Shown here one piece after another: positions 11,368 to 23,364 of a stretch of DNA of 64,000 bases (position 1 is the stretch's first letter; each line of letters opens with the position of its first letter). Source of the DNA: Neolentinus lepideus HHB14362 ss-1 (lineage: Eukaryota > Basidiomycota > Agaricomycetes > Gloeophyllales > Gloeophyllaceae); NCBI GenBank assembly GCA_001632425.1, contig KV425577.1, positions 65,462 to 129,461 of the forward strand, given 5' to 3'. Under the pieces are notes generated by a model. The model had not been told where the DNA came from and did no database searches. It worked only from the letters and a program-made list of their open reading frames with translations. The position numbers and the translations under genes are program-made.

Positions 11368-12726
11368 ATGGTTGACGTCGATGAAGCATTCATACAACGA
11401 GATGCGGAACGTGAAACACCTCTTGCGTTCATTCGTCAGTTACGTAGGAGTCCTAGCCCTATAGAGATCCAGCCAGAAGAGTCATCGGACAAGGCGGACT
11501 CTCCACGTACCAGGAAGTCTAGCACGGCATCGACTTCGTCTCCTTCAGATTCGCCGACGAAGAGACGGATGTCTTTTTTCGCGAACAGCACATCGAAGTC
11601 AAAAGCTCCATGGAAAGACCCAGAGGTACGAGTTATTCCTGACATGTTCGTCGTGCTATTCTTTGATAGTGCTGTATCATAGCCGTTTGAAGTGTATCGT
11701 GCAATTGAGAGGAAAGACATCGTCTTCCTTATGGAAGTGAGGGATCGTGCTTTTCCTGTGAGGTTGCTTGTCATCGTGTATAAACCGAGTTTTTATGAAG
11801 GTTTGGCCCAGTTACTCCTCAGGAAACATGGAAATGCCACACCTCTCGTCCATGCAATGCGAATAGGCCGATCACACCAAGACGTTGCTATTATCCTGTT
11901 AGGAGCATTCTCGCGATGGATCAATAATCTCTCGGATGAGGATTTCTCAAAGCCTGGTACTAAGACGTTGCTGAAGGCACTACGCAAGGATTTATTCCAT
12001 TTCCAGCCGTGGATGTGTCTAATTTAGCATGACGCAGGCGCGAATCTCAAGTTAGCTATTGATTATGGTCTCCAGGCCTCGTATACAGATTTGATTGCTT
12101 CATTCCTCCAAACTCTAGTTATGAGCGAAGGCGACAGATGGGTGCATTCTCAAGTGTCCTCGGTGGCGACTGCATTACGAGCTGGCACTTCAGAGAAGCC
12201 TGTGAGTACAGCCGAGTCCGCGGTAAGGAACTTCGCGACCCGGGAGCTTGGGAAAGCAGACGCCATTGCCGCTCTCGAGGACTAGTGAGTTGTACCAACT
12301 TTGTCATGCCGACATATTCACAGTATGCTCTAGCGTGGCAAACGCCACTGTGGACCTGCTTATGATGGGCGTCTGGTCGATTGTGCTGGATTCAATAGAC
12401 GGCGAGATGGTACCTGTAGGTGCAATTTGTCACTGGACTACCGTTCAGATTGCCTCTCATCTTTTAGGTGTACTATTTTGCTCGAGATGATCGAGTGTAC
12501 AAAGCTTTCTGTCAGCGAGTAGATGACAACAGTGGTGCAATCCAGCGAACCGCTTCGAGGAGATTAAGATGGCAAATACGAGTCTTGAAAGCAGTACTAG
12601 AGACGCGCGCCACCACTTACCGGGTCAGTGAATGTTCAATTCAGGAGGCGATTTCTACTAACTTACTCAACGTAGCGCAAGGTCGAGGTCTTGAAACAGG
12701 AGTTTGATGAAGGGCCAGGCGTCTGA
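11368..12726 (+). CDS. Conserved basidiomycete protein, function unknown
   Basis: Spliced model of 346 aa: exons 11368-11625, 11683-11757, 11812-11983, 12038-12284, 12334-12415, 12468-12623, 12676-12726, all in frame. The N-terminus is Ser/Pro-rich (PSPIEIQPEES, a Ser/Thr stretch, then SPTKRRMSFF). The rest is an alpha-helical conserved region: PFEVYRAIERKDIVFLMEVRD, LLLRKHGNATPLVHAMRIG, NLKLAIDYGL, VRNFATRELGKADAIAALED, YYFARDDRVYKAF, TASRRLRWQIRVLKAVLE. The segment around GNATPLVHAMRIGRSHQDVAIILL is faintly ankyrin-like. Intron 3 (11984-12037) starts with GC (GCAAGG) and is needed for the LRANLKLAI joint. Start at 11368 chosen over in-frame 11209, which would run into the Dicer remnant. No enzyme motif seen. 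Confidence 0.8.
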
Positions 12727-13078
12727 TGCAGGCGCGTCTCTTTTCTTGCAGTCTCCCGCCCGTATAAGGTGCTACTCGGGTCCAAGATTGCTACCCGCTT
12801 TGTGGCGTATTATCGGGCGAATATTGACAATAGTCCTGTTTGCATTTGTCTGCACTGTTTCGCGTGCCCACCAGCGGTGGCTTCCTATGCGAGGCAAGTC
12901 AAGGTACTGTAGAGCGCTTCTCATCGAAGTGTTCTAGCACAGGGCACAATTCCTTCAGCAGCCACCTCATGTTCGACTCGGCATGTATTATATCACTATC
13001 TTGTATCAATACAAATCGAAAAATTATATCGATATGACAAGGTTTTCGATCGCGCAGTATCGGCTGTACAGTCCGATC
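12727..13078. other. Intergenic between convergent genes
   Basis: 3' flanks of the 346-aa protein gene and the DUF7719 gene, about 350 bp. Only short ORFs with no splice support. Nothing else recognised. Confidence 0.5.
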
Positions 13079-13867
13079 TTAGTAGTTCAGCTTCATGCCT
13101 GCCCACCAGACCCAACTGAACACAATGGCCAGGCTCAGGGCAGCGGGCCCGAGCTCGAGCTGCACAATTGTATAGATCCAAGCAGTAGCCAAGGGAGGAC
13201 ACTGAGAGACGGTAGTCAAAGATAAGAACAGAAGAGCGATTTGAAGAGATGAGACTAACTTGCCGCATATTTACGATCCAGCTACCCCGGTTGACTAGCC
13301 AGATCAACCTCATTCCTGCTGCCAGTGACATCAGGAAGAGGGCGAACTGCATGCGCCGGTCATGTTTGTACCGCATCGCTGTGACTACGGGTCAGACTTG
13401 AACTAGCGCGGTGATGGGAAACTCGCACAATAAAACACGAAAATCGACAGGACTGCAAGGCATCAGCTTTCACACAAGAAGATAGCATGAGTAAATAGTC
13501 TGCATACTTGGCACTCCGGACATCATACGGTTGACCAGTTGGTCGAAAGTCGGATGCTTGCCATATTGATAGTGTATCAGTCTCTTGGCGCGTCAGAGCT
13601 CTCGGTTTGGCATGTATCCGTTACGACGCACATTTCCATCATGAGCAAAAGGAATGAACAGGGCGTTATATAGACAATGGAGTTAAATATCTCCTCAGCG
13701 AGCGATACACCTTCCCCTTCATCTTCCGCTGACGCGGAGTCCGTCTTTGCGTCAATCTTGCGCAGAATCTCCGACTGATTGATCATGCGCCATTTCTCCT
13801 CTTCGGAAATATCCAGCTTTTTGTCGGGCAGTTTCGTAGTCAAGTTAGTCTTTCGCTTTTGCGCCAT
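13079..13867 (-). CDS. DUF7719 family membrane protein
   Basis: Spliced model of 191 aa: exons 13867-13632, 13581-13508, 13452-13429 (24 nt), 13378-13260, 13201-13079, all in frame. The N-terminus is basic (MAQKRKTNL), followed by an acidic linker. Then come about four membrane segments: one after EEIFNSIVYITP, a short one at ILSIFVFY, one at MQFALFLMSLAAGMRLIWLV, and a long C-terminal one after CPPLATAWIYTIVQLELGP. Loop motifs YGKHPTF, RGSWIVNMRQCPPLAT and YTIVQLELGPAAL match my memory of the fungal DUF7719 family, which has no assigned function. It probably sits in an internal membrane. Confidence 0.82.
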
Positions 13868-14083
13868 GACCAGAGGTGTAGACGTGCGCCACAGCCACAG
13901 AACGTCACGCATCTCTCGGGAATCCGGAGCACGTGGAACGCCATGCGTAAGGGTGCGTACGTACGCGTTATTTGACCCTGTTTGCCTAAAGGACCCAAAA
14001 CGCGCTCGTCTCTATTATTCACTTCACGCTTCCATTCCCACTCACGCCAGCCTGGATCAATCAGACTCTCCGCCATCGCGCGC

Positions 14084-17000
14084 ATGATGGACTACAAGGA
14101 GAACATCGCTTCTGGCACGGCATCTGTAAGGACAATGGGCAACCCCTTTATTAGTACACTTCCTGACGCGTCTGGTAGTCGTCTGCCGTGCCGTTCATCA
14201 AGCCAGAACCCGTAGAACACAAGATCAAGCCTTTGTCGCCAGCAAATTCTCTTGACGCGTTTCTCCACGACGCCAAGGGCAAAGTGAAGCCCGAGCCAAA
14301 TGATGCTGCTCGCGTCGTGAGTCGCTCTATTCTTTCCTCTCGTTATCTCCTTGGTGAGACTAACCGTTACTTAGTTCTTGGATAGGGGACTTCCTGTCCC
14401 CACGTACGTCTCGTCCGAGGTCGGGCGACCACTTAATGATGCGTCTACCGGCGCGTTCCCAGTGAAGAAGGAAGGCCGAAATGTGGCCACTGTCACCGCC
14501 GACAAGGATCACTCGAATGCTCAGCCTCAGCCTCAGCCTCAGTCTCTAGCAAGCTACGAAGTGTACAGCACCTCAGATGAGATTCCCTACATGCCTGAAA
14601 CTGCACTCAGCGAAGGTATGAAAATGGTGAAGGCGATGAAAACCAGCATCAAGAAGATTGACTTGGGCAGCAAACTGCGCAAAGATGTGTGGCTCCGGGA
14701 TATAGAGAGGTGGGTATTCATGATCATGCTATTTACGCCCGATGTTCATTGTGCACGACACCAGTCTTGAGAGTCAAGGCTCTCCGACTACTATGATAGC
14801 CATTTGTGGAGGTATGTCCCATTGTGCTGGAGGAGCTACAGCAACTCAGTATCATCTCTAGCCACTGGTGCCGGAAAGTCGTCTATTCTGAATGCTATCC
14901 TTGACGGTATGCGCTAGTAATCCATAGTGTTCTTCGTGCTGAGGCGATATACTCTCTTCTTTAGACAACATCGTCCCGACAAGTGGAATGAGAGGTGAGA
15001 CATTTACACGTTATTGTCGTGTGCCCTAAACTAAAGCATTCCGACAGCATGTACCGCCGTCGTGACGGAGATTGCCTACCATACAAAGAAGACAATTGAC
15101 GCGGACGTCTCTTTCTTGTCTGAAGCCGAGTGGAAACAAGAACTTGCAGTCTTACTCGATGACCTTGTTGACGAAGACGGTAATCTCAAGAGAACTACCG
15201 ACCTCAAGAGCGATGCTGGTGTAGCATGGCATAAGGTATGTTTGGTGAAAAACAACTAATCCGAGACCACTGCTGAGCAACTCTCAGGTCCACGCAGTCT
15301 ATCCGTCTATCAAGCAGGAAGACCTCATCTGGATGACAGTGGATCAGATCATTGCTCGTGATCCAAGTGAGCAGAATTCTCATCGTCTGGGATACTCCGC
15401 TCACAGGTGTTGCATTAAGAAATTGCTAACATTTTGGGAACAACCAAGAACATCGTAGCCAAAGATTCTAAGGCTTTCGCACAAGAGATCTCCAAGTACA
15501 TCGACTCGAAGGATCAGAAGCGTGGCGACAAGAAGAAGGACAAGGAAAAGTCCAAGGATAAAGAGGAGAAATCGAAGGGCCAAAGCCTCATGGATATGCT
15601 CAGGGGCGAGTCTGGCAAGAAAAAGGAGAAAGAGAAGGAAAGTGGCGACAGTGCTGCTTTCTGGCCTATCATTCGTCAAGTCCGTGTTCGGTGCAGCTCT
15701 GCAGCTCTTTCGACAGGAGCTATTCTGGTCGACTTACCTGGTGTCGCCGACGCGAATGCCGCTCGCAACAATATTGCGAAGGATTACATGAAGAAGTGTG
15801 ATTGCATTTGGATCTTGGCGCCGATCACGCGAGCGGTCGACGACAAGACTGCACGAGGTAGGTATCCGCCCATTCAATCTGAGCCAACTAAACGATGATC
15901 CAATAGACTTGCTTGGTGACGCCTTCAAGATGCAGCTTATGAGTAAGTATTTAACATTCAATGTATTCTACGCGTCCTAGTTGCTTATTTTGTCTCTAGT
16001 GGGTACGTACTATTACTTGGTAAGCGACACTATTGACTGACTGAATTGCGCGACTCGCATAAATCTTTCAGACGGCAAGTGCGTACCTCATGTCACTTAT
16101 TTTGGGTTGTCCCAGTGATCCCTTTGTCTCCAGCTACGATGCAAACTCTATCACTTTCGTTGGTCAGTGTCTAGCTAAATAATGGAGAGGAGTTATCTGC
16201 TGAGTCGTCCCGTAGCCACCAAGTGCGATGATATCTCTTGCTCGGAAGTCGTCCGTGCTCTCAACTTGGATGATGAACCTGAGTTGGTCGAGATTGAAGA
16301 ACGGATTGATTTATGCAACGACGACATAGAGGAGTGGAACAACAAGAAATTAGAGGTTGATAAGGTCGTCAAAGGTGAGCCAGTTCTTTCATTAGGTCCT
16401 GCTGGACGAACCTCATCTTGCATATATCAGGCATCGAGAAGCAGCTGAACCAAATTCGGGACATTCGACAGGAATACGAGGAGCATATAGAGGCCATGGA
16501 AAATAACAAGCCCTTCATCCCCCGCCTGACAGGCAAGAAGAACTCCAAGAAGGCGGGTCAGAAGAGGAAGAATACTCGTGGTGGCAAGAAAAGCTCTGCC
16601 AAGCGCCACCGGAGCTATGCATCAGATGACGAGGATATGAGCTCAGATGTTAATACGGACGATGGCATCAGCGACGGCTCAGATAGTGAAGGCTCAGACG
16701 AGATGACTGACTCGGAGTCGGGGTCGGACTCCGGTAGTGACAATGAAGAGGAGGAAGTCACAGTCAAGTCGTTAAAGGAGAAGAACAAGGAAGCTGGCGA
16801 GGCCATCAGGGTGGGACGTCAACAGTTGAGCGAGGCCCGCAAGACAAGGAAGGAAGCAAACGACATGCTAGCAACGCTGAAGAAAAGGCAAGCTGAGGCG
16901 CAGAAGGAGAAAAACGCATTATGCGCTCGCAAGAGATCTGAGGTTCGTCTGATCACCAACTCAATTTGGTAGATACTGGACGTGTCGTGGTAGTTCTCTC

Positions 17001-18848
17001 GTGATGTCCTGAAGGAAGATTTCCGAACCGGACTGAAGGACCTCGACGGTACGCTCCGTCTAGCCTCCGGGAGCATAGAGTCGTAAACTAACGTGCTGCA
17101 CCGTTTACTAGACGCTGAGGCAGAGAAACGTGACCCAGACTCATTTGACCCGACCGTTAACATCCGCAGTGAGTACTGCGAGGCCCATTCCCAGAATCTC
17201 TCTTACCTAGTCTTTAGACTACGAGGAAATTGATCTACCTGTCTTCACGGTGTCGTCCCGAGACTACGTCAGGTTGAGAAGTAAGCTTCCTACATGCTAC
17301 GACCTGATACCTCATCTGACGACCCTGCAAGACCAAGTAAAGGGGGATGGCGATCCTTCTTGCTTCTCCAATGTGGAGGACACCGGAGTTCCAGCATTGC
17401 AACAGTGGTGCCATACGTTAACAATCAGCTCACGGGAGCGAGCCGCCCGGAACTTTCTAGTCCACCTCAAGACTTTCGCCAATGCCGTGCGCACGTACAT
17501 GGAGGGAATCGGGGAGATTACAGAGACCGACAGGGTGGCCCTGCGGGAGAAATGGGAGTCTAGTCCTCCCGACGATGGCCTTGACTTCAATTTCGCTAGC
17601 TCTGACTTCGATTTTGGCGACTTGGGGAATTTGGGTGGTCTCTACTCAATGCAGAACAAGCCTGCGAAGAAAGTGGATGCGTACGGTGAGCCAACTGGTG
17701 TCACCCCTCGCCTTGTCAAGGTACGTACCTTGTGTTGATCACCTGACCATCCCATACTCACATCGGCCCCAGGATTTCGCTGCGGTCATCGATGAGACTA
17801 TCGAGGAATTGCAGAATCGTTTTAAGGACGGTCTCGAGGAGAAAATGCAAACGGGTGCTGAGCAGGTGAGGTTCTTCGGGGATTTCTAGCATCCCCATGG
17901 ATATCTGTCCTGACGCAGTATCCTAGGCTGCTGCATCGGCTGTGACCACGTCGGATACTTTTGCAGCTTCCGTGCACTGGGCAACATACAGAGCGAGTGA
18001 GTACCACGGTCCTTTTAGAAGTTCACATTGTATTGACATTTTCGCAGCTCTCCGTCGTCATGGAACGTTCCGTCAGGATCTCAACGTCGACCTCATCAAC
18101 CCCATGACCCGAAATATCGCCAGCTCCTGGAGCAAAGTCTTCGAGGCCGACTTGTTCTCGACGTTCGAAATGTCTAGCAAGGCGGCCATCAAGAAGCTGG
18201 TTAAGGAGGTGGAAGAATCCGCAGCACCCACGTTCAAGGATCGCGTCAGGAACCAAGCTGAACTCAGCTTGGAAGAAGCCAATGTCTCTCTCGCGAAGAT
18301 GTTGGACACTGTTCGCGAGACTATGAACGCCGAGCAGAAGGAGGTGTCCCGATGCTTAGCACCCCATGTCCAGGATCAGCTGGTTGATGGATACGATCGC
18401 GCCATGGAGGAGAGAGGGAGGGGAAGTGTGGCGCGTCAGAAGGTTTGTTCCTCTTTTCCTCTGCTGAGACGTACTTCTCATTCGCGGACGATTTGTAGGC
18501 AGTCTTCCACGACTTCATTGACGATGTTAAAGACGAGGTCTTCACTGGTGGTGCAGACGTCATCATGACTCGTCTGACGCACGCGGCAACTGCTGTGGGG
18601 GAAGCCCTGGAAGAGGCGCTCGCAGCCTTGGCCGAGAAGGTGAAGTTGTTTGAGGCTGGGAAGATCACGTCTCTAATAATTTCATACAGGTTGAAGTCAG
18701 CTTGGCAGTTCTTTGGGAAGGCCAGCGTGACGACCCCAGCCAGATCCGGAAGCGCCTTGAGATGGTGACGCAGATGACGGAGATTACTGGCCAAGTGCAA
18801 TTGTGGCTCGAAGCTGAGCGGGCCCACCGTTCGTCATACGCAACGTGA
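14084..18848 (+). CDS. SLIP-GC-like large nuclear GTPase
   Basis: Dynamin-like P-loop GTPase resembling vertebrate SLIP-GC. Model of 1169 aa in 24 exons: 14084-14125, 14179-14316, 14375-14709, 14765-14811, 14862-14906, 14965-14994, 15048-15235, 15288-15366, 15420-15857, 15907-15942, 16000-16002, 16072-16078, 16134-16162, 16216-16374, 16431-16942, 16994-17048, 17112-17168, 17218-17280, 17332-17720, 17773-17865, 17927-17996, 18048-18442, 18499-18639, 18690-18848; every joint keeps frame. Motifs: G1 GATGAGKSS (about 188-196), G3 DLPGVAD (about 405), G4-like ATKCDD (about 473). A Lys/Glu-rich insert sits before G3. After a coiled coil comes a basic stretch (KKNSKKAGQKRKN) and then an acidic Ser/Asp stretch (about 560-620), consistent with a nuclear protein. 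The C-terminal half is helical (VSSRDYVRL, GDGDPSCFSNVEDTGVPAL, SRERAARNF). Exons 11 and 12 are 3 and 7 nt. Function in fungi unknown. Confidence 0.9.
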
Positions 18849-19892
18849 GGTGTCTCCTCACTGCAGTTTGGATACATTCGCCTTCTTGCGATACACCCTC
18901 CGTGTAGTGTACGTCCACATGGAAAGACTCCACGGTCTTTTCGCTATTCATATCCTACGTTGCCGCCTTTATTTTGCTTCCGGCCATGTATTGTTATCGG
19001 TTTGTTTTCAACCTGTGTATTACTACGTACTCGACGTTAGAATTTGTTTCGTGTAATGTACGTTATACGCTATTATAGAGCTCTTCTGTGTTGTTCCCGT
19101 ATCCGATGGTATGATGCCACGCTGCAAACCGAGGGATCACTATGTAAGCCATGTCGCGATCCCTCTCCACCACCCCAGAAGCCACGAAGTGGAGGACAGC
19201 GAGGCTCGACGCGTTGGGATCGATAGACAGGATGATCGATCGAGATCCCCCACTGCTCTGTGGGGTATTACAGCACGATGCGAGGATCTTTCATGAATCG
19301 TGTTTACTTGGAATCTGAATTCACCCCAAGTTGGAGCTCTCGTCAGCGTGTGACCGGTGAGGTGTATATGAACCGGGTTGATCACAGCTTATTGACGTGG
19401 ACGCGAGTATAACACGGAGGTCTTTCAAGACCGAACAAAGGTCTAGCCAAAGAAGTTCAAGTGCAGTTCAAGGAATACAAGCAACAGAAATGTTGTAAAG
19501 CACCTGTCCTTATCGTACAAGATCAAAATAGTAATCCGACTACAACTACAAGATACAGCTATGATAATAATATGACGACCGTTCCTAACAAGTTCGTAAG
19601 GGCATTATACTTCGTGCGAGATTCATACAGCATCGACGTGAACGCATATGTGTGAAATAAATACGTCGTCCTCCTAACATCCAAGCCAGGTGAACAAAGC
19701 GTTAAAGGCTCCAAAATAGAGGATATTGCTACGCGACGCCGTCAATGAAGCGTGGTGAGGAAACCGGTTCCAGCTCTGTCCGTTGCCTGTGATGTCCCCA
19801 CATCCAAATCGCAGATTGGGCGATAGCAACTTGAGGCGGTGAAGACGGACCTATTTCAAGGCCTGTCGCGATGGTTCTTCATCTGCCACCGA
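18849..19892. other. Intergenic, no supported gene
   Basis: About 1 kb between two converging 3' ends. Includes AT-rich stretches and several ORFs of about 60-80 codons with no motif. Nothing convincing seen. Confidence 0.5.
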
Positions 19893-20552
19893 TCAAACTC
19901 TGTAAATCGGTCTCCCCCGGCGGTCGACTTCGCGGCCAGTCCTGGCATCCATGTACCGCTCGTGCCCACGATGATGGTGGCTGCGGTTGTCATGTTGTGC
20001 CCAAGGCCCGATGCCGAACATGCGTCGCAGGCGGTCTGTGAACGAGAGGTTTCCGTCCGAGTAGCGGCGCTGGCGGTCGGAGTACTGGCGCGAGTGGGAA
20101 GTCGCACGATGGCGGGAGTGGGAAGTCGTGCGGTGGCGGGAAGCTGAGCGACCGGGCTGCGGAAAACGAGATTAGCTCATGGGTGGCAGGGAGACATGGA
20201 AGATGATGGCGCCTACCTGAACTTGCACGTTGCCGTGCCGATGCCTTCTCAGGTCGATGACCGTAGGAGCTGAGGTGCTCTGGTTTCTGCGGTGGGTGCC
20301 TTGGATAGTTGCGTACTGTGCGGGTGAGGCTTGACCTTGGTAGCTGGTGCTATACGTCCGGCCGCGCTGGTACGGGCTCTGGGGCGTGTATTGAGCACCT
20401 GCTCCTACGGAATTGTAGCGACGATGATGGTGGCCACTGTCGCTGGTGGTGTAGTACACTGGCTGGGGTGAGGGGTACGCGGTTTGTTGAGATGGATAGT
20501 AGTACTGCGGGGCTTGGCCCTGCTGGGGGTAGGGCGACTGGTAGTAAGACAT
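19893..20552 (-). CDS. Small Tyr/Gln/Pro-rich protein, conserved in basidiomycetes
   Basis: Two exons (20552-20217, 20156-19893) give 199 aa. The N-terminal half is disordered and rich in Tyr, Gln, Pro and Ser (MSYYQSPYPQQGQAPQYYYP). The middle has HRRNQSTSAPTVIDLRRH, and the C-terminal half has Ser/His/Arg repeats (TTSHSRHR twice). The tail is more ordered: LSFTDRLRRMFGIGPWA and then ERYMDARTGREVDRRGRPIYRV. That ending, DRLRRxFGxGP plus a D-x-R-G-R-P-I-Y motif, looks like the conserved core. No enzyme motif, signal or membrane segment. Role unknown. Confidence 0.72.
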
Positions 20553-22526
20553 GGCTCGATGGAGTTATGGGACGAGTGAGTTTGATGTATGAGGAGGGAA
20601 GAAAGATACGGACAAAGTCGCACATGATTGTTTTATAGGCCCCAGAGAGGAGACGTCACACAAGTGGAATGAGTGACTGGACGCACACACCAGACCATAA
20701 TGGAGCTGCCGGACCCGGCTCAATTCGGAAGTCCACTCGTAAATCCTCTCGTAAACCCTTAATCAGCAAATCCCTTTGTCGCCACTATTGCCCTCGTCCA
20801 TGCTTTCTCTCTGATCCGGCCGTCTCTCTCGTCTGCAATCTGACGAAAATCTCATGTTTTTTGTCCATCTGGCTGTGCTCCGAGTCATTGTATCGAGGCT
20901 ATGCTGGTCCATACTCTATCTCTTTAGGGTTTAGACGTTCACTGAAGTGGCGCTGTACGAAGCTCGCACCCCCTTTGTGGCTCTCAGCGAATCCGGGCTC
21001 TTGTTTCCTGGTGCAGGACGAAACACGTTGCATGCTCCGAGTCCGAGCCTGACAGGAGAGACGCGGCGGAGCGGGTTATTTTCAGCATTCCACGATTCAT
21101 TGTATCGAATTGCCTCTACTCCACTTTCCTCGGTATGGCAACGGAATACGTGTACATATACGCCGCACAAAACATCCCGATGCTATGCTTCGCATGTATT
21201 CCGCCCTCCGCAGTCCCGTATTACGCTTTAGGATGAACTTTGTCCAAGGCAATGCAAAGTCCACGGAATCACCTCCTCGATCAGCGCCTCCGAGTGGAGC
21301 GGGTGTGTTTACGATGGTCATTGTCAAGCTACAGTACTATGGAAGTGTACAACTCCGCGTCATCACCATCACACGTCCACATATCCTTGAATATGTTAAG
21401 ATACTCGGGAATTGATCGGTGCTTGTTTATCCTGTCAATAATCGGGATGGCCATCAAGGGTCCGCCAACTTAACGGGCTCAGTCAACTCCGCACTTAGAA
21501 AGCTGTACCATACAATGTCGCGCGCTAATCTTGCCAGTGCTAATTTAATCTGACTTTGCCAGTGGCTCACACAAGGTTCACCTTATGTCACGTGTGAGTG
21601 CCCGAATACCAATCCGTTTGACCTACTTGGTGCTCAGACAAAGTTCTTGACCAGTTGGCAAAATGGCGACAAGTTATTATTTTCTGCTCCAAGTCAGAAG
21701 AGATCCATCAGACGAAGCACACACAGCTAAATTGCAAGTGTATTCGTGTACTATTCAAGCAGGTTCTTCAACAAGTCTGCACGGTCACTCATTTATCATT
21801 AGCATGCTATGCAGAAATCGGGTAAGACATGTTGAGCTGATCATCTTTGTCTGCAAAGGACGACTCTTCACATAGCGAAATTTACTATCCGTCGCCGCCA
21901 TAAAACCGCGATCCCGAATTGCAGTACATCCCGCTCCTGCGCGCCACGGCGCCCCAGCTGATTGGCAGCCGCCCCTCCCAGTGGCTCAGAGTCCCGTTGC
22001 CTCGCGATATATGGTTTGTTCGCGTCGTGGCCTATGCGCGGTGTGGCACGAACACCACTAGCGCATCCACTGCGCAGCAACTCTTGTATCAGTTCTCTCC
22101 GCCCGGCAGACTGCGGAAAACTGTGAATCTCCAGGACACCATGCACTGGCCAGCGTCTAAGAATGTAGAGTTCTGTCTATTGGCGGGCGCTCCGAGGTAG
22201 GTTATACACCCCATATGCGTCACATTCAGGTACCACTGCCATGAGTCATGCAACGATACACTGGTGCGCTCTTCCACACGTCCAGCCGACTTGGCATGTC
22301 GCGCCGCCTCTGATGACAGAATCGAACTAGGAGCTCAGCCTCAGGACGTCTCAGGAATGGCCTGCTTTGTTAAAAACACTGTGCAAAGTCTATCGGGCGC
22401 TCGATACACCGACGCACGATAGTCATGCGGTGATTCCCTATCCCAAGTGACTGGGAGCCAATACCATTACGCCGACCGGTCCCAGCCGTTATCTATCCTT
22501 CTAGGACTAACCTACTTGTCTAAAAT
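20553..22526. other. Long intergenic region, no supported gene
   Basis: Nearly 2 kb containing the upstream region of the Tyr-rich protein gene (about 20553-20650) and the 3' flank of the cupin gene. ORFs reach about 127 codons (20669-21052 plus) but are unlike any family I know, and no chain of splice sites links them. It may hold an unannotated lncRNA or a degraded element; I see no inverted or direct repeats. Confidence 0.45.
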
Positions 22527-23364
22527 CTAATTCTTCCTGATAAACACGCTCAACTCCTTGATTTTCTCATCCCCATGGTCCACACTCTCAAACAACTTCC
22601 GCAGCCCATCCAAAGTCAAGTACTGGTGGTCCTCCCAAGCAAAGCCAGGTACCACTATTTCCGTTATGAGGCACCCGACGAGGTCCTTCTCGTCTGCGGC
22701 GCGGTCTTCTGGAAGGAGGCGGGACATCTTCCATACCCCGGTACCGACGAGGAGCTGGCGCAGCTCACCCGCCGCTGCGTTGGTGCCGATGATTTTTCTC
22801 TCGACGCGGGGAGGATTGGTTGGGTAGATAAGGGTGTATTCGGCGCGGCCGTGGTGGAGGACGTGGTAGGTCTACAGCTAGCTCGGTAAAAAGATACAGA
22901 ATGTAGTTACAAGGTCTGGGACATACGACGGACTTGTTCATGTGGATGTATCCATTTGGTTCTTCGTTTGTCAGCAGGTAGAAAATCGACGTAGCAAGCG
23001 ATCTGCTCGCGCCATCTACAGCGATAATGATGTTTAGTCATACATTTTCATAATCTGATATACGCCACCTGCGAAAGGAGATGGAACAGTCTCAGTCTGC
23101 CTGTCAGTTTCAGCGAAGTAACCTGTCCGAACATTAATCAGTGAGTCAACTCGTTGGATTAGAAATCGATGTTCCACAATGTCAATTACCTCCTTCAGGA
23201 TGCCTTTGCAAACCAAGCTGCTTAATGACCTCCGCATTTCCAGTCGGATAGTACCTGTAACCAGCCATCCTGCCTGAGCGAATACTCTGCAAACTGCAGA
23301 ACGTAAGGCGCGTCCGAGCAGCTTCTTCAGTTTCCCTGTGATTCGGATCGGCGATCGATGTCAT
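22527..23364 (-). CDS. DUF985 / cupin_5 family protein
   Basis: Small beta-barrel protein like yeast YML079W and bacterial DUF985 proteins. Exons 23364-23190, 23122-23069, 23015-22927, 22871-22527 give 220 aa in frame. Diagnostic strings: LGLQRHPEGG joined to YFAETDRQ, IFYLLTNEEPNGYIHMNKSV, YHVLHHGRAEYTLIYP, GVWKMSRLLPEDRAADE and VVPGFAWEDHQYL. The His residues of the cupin fold are present. Substrate unknown; relatives are thought to bind small molecules. The first 45 residues are less certain, since an extra intron near 23290 could remove part of them. It lies 3' of the membrane protein gene on the same strand with a 465-bp gap. Confidence 0.85.

Noticed and set aside
14519..14543. CAGCCT short repeats as a microsatellite element
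   Set aside because: Four to five hexamer units inside coding sequence (QPQPQPQ) of the GTPase; ordinary coding repeat.
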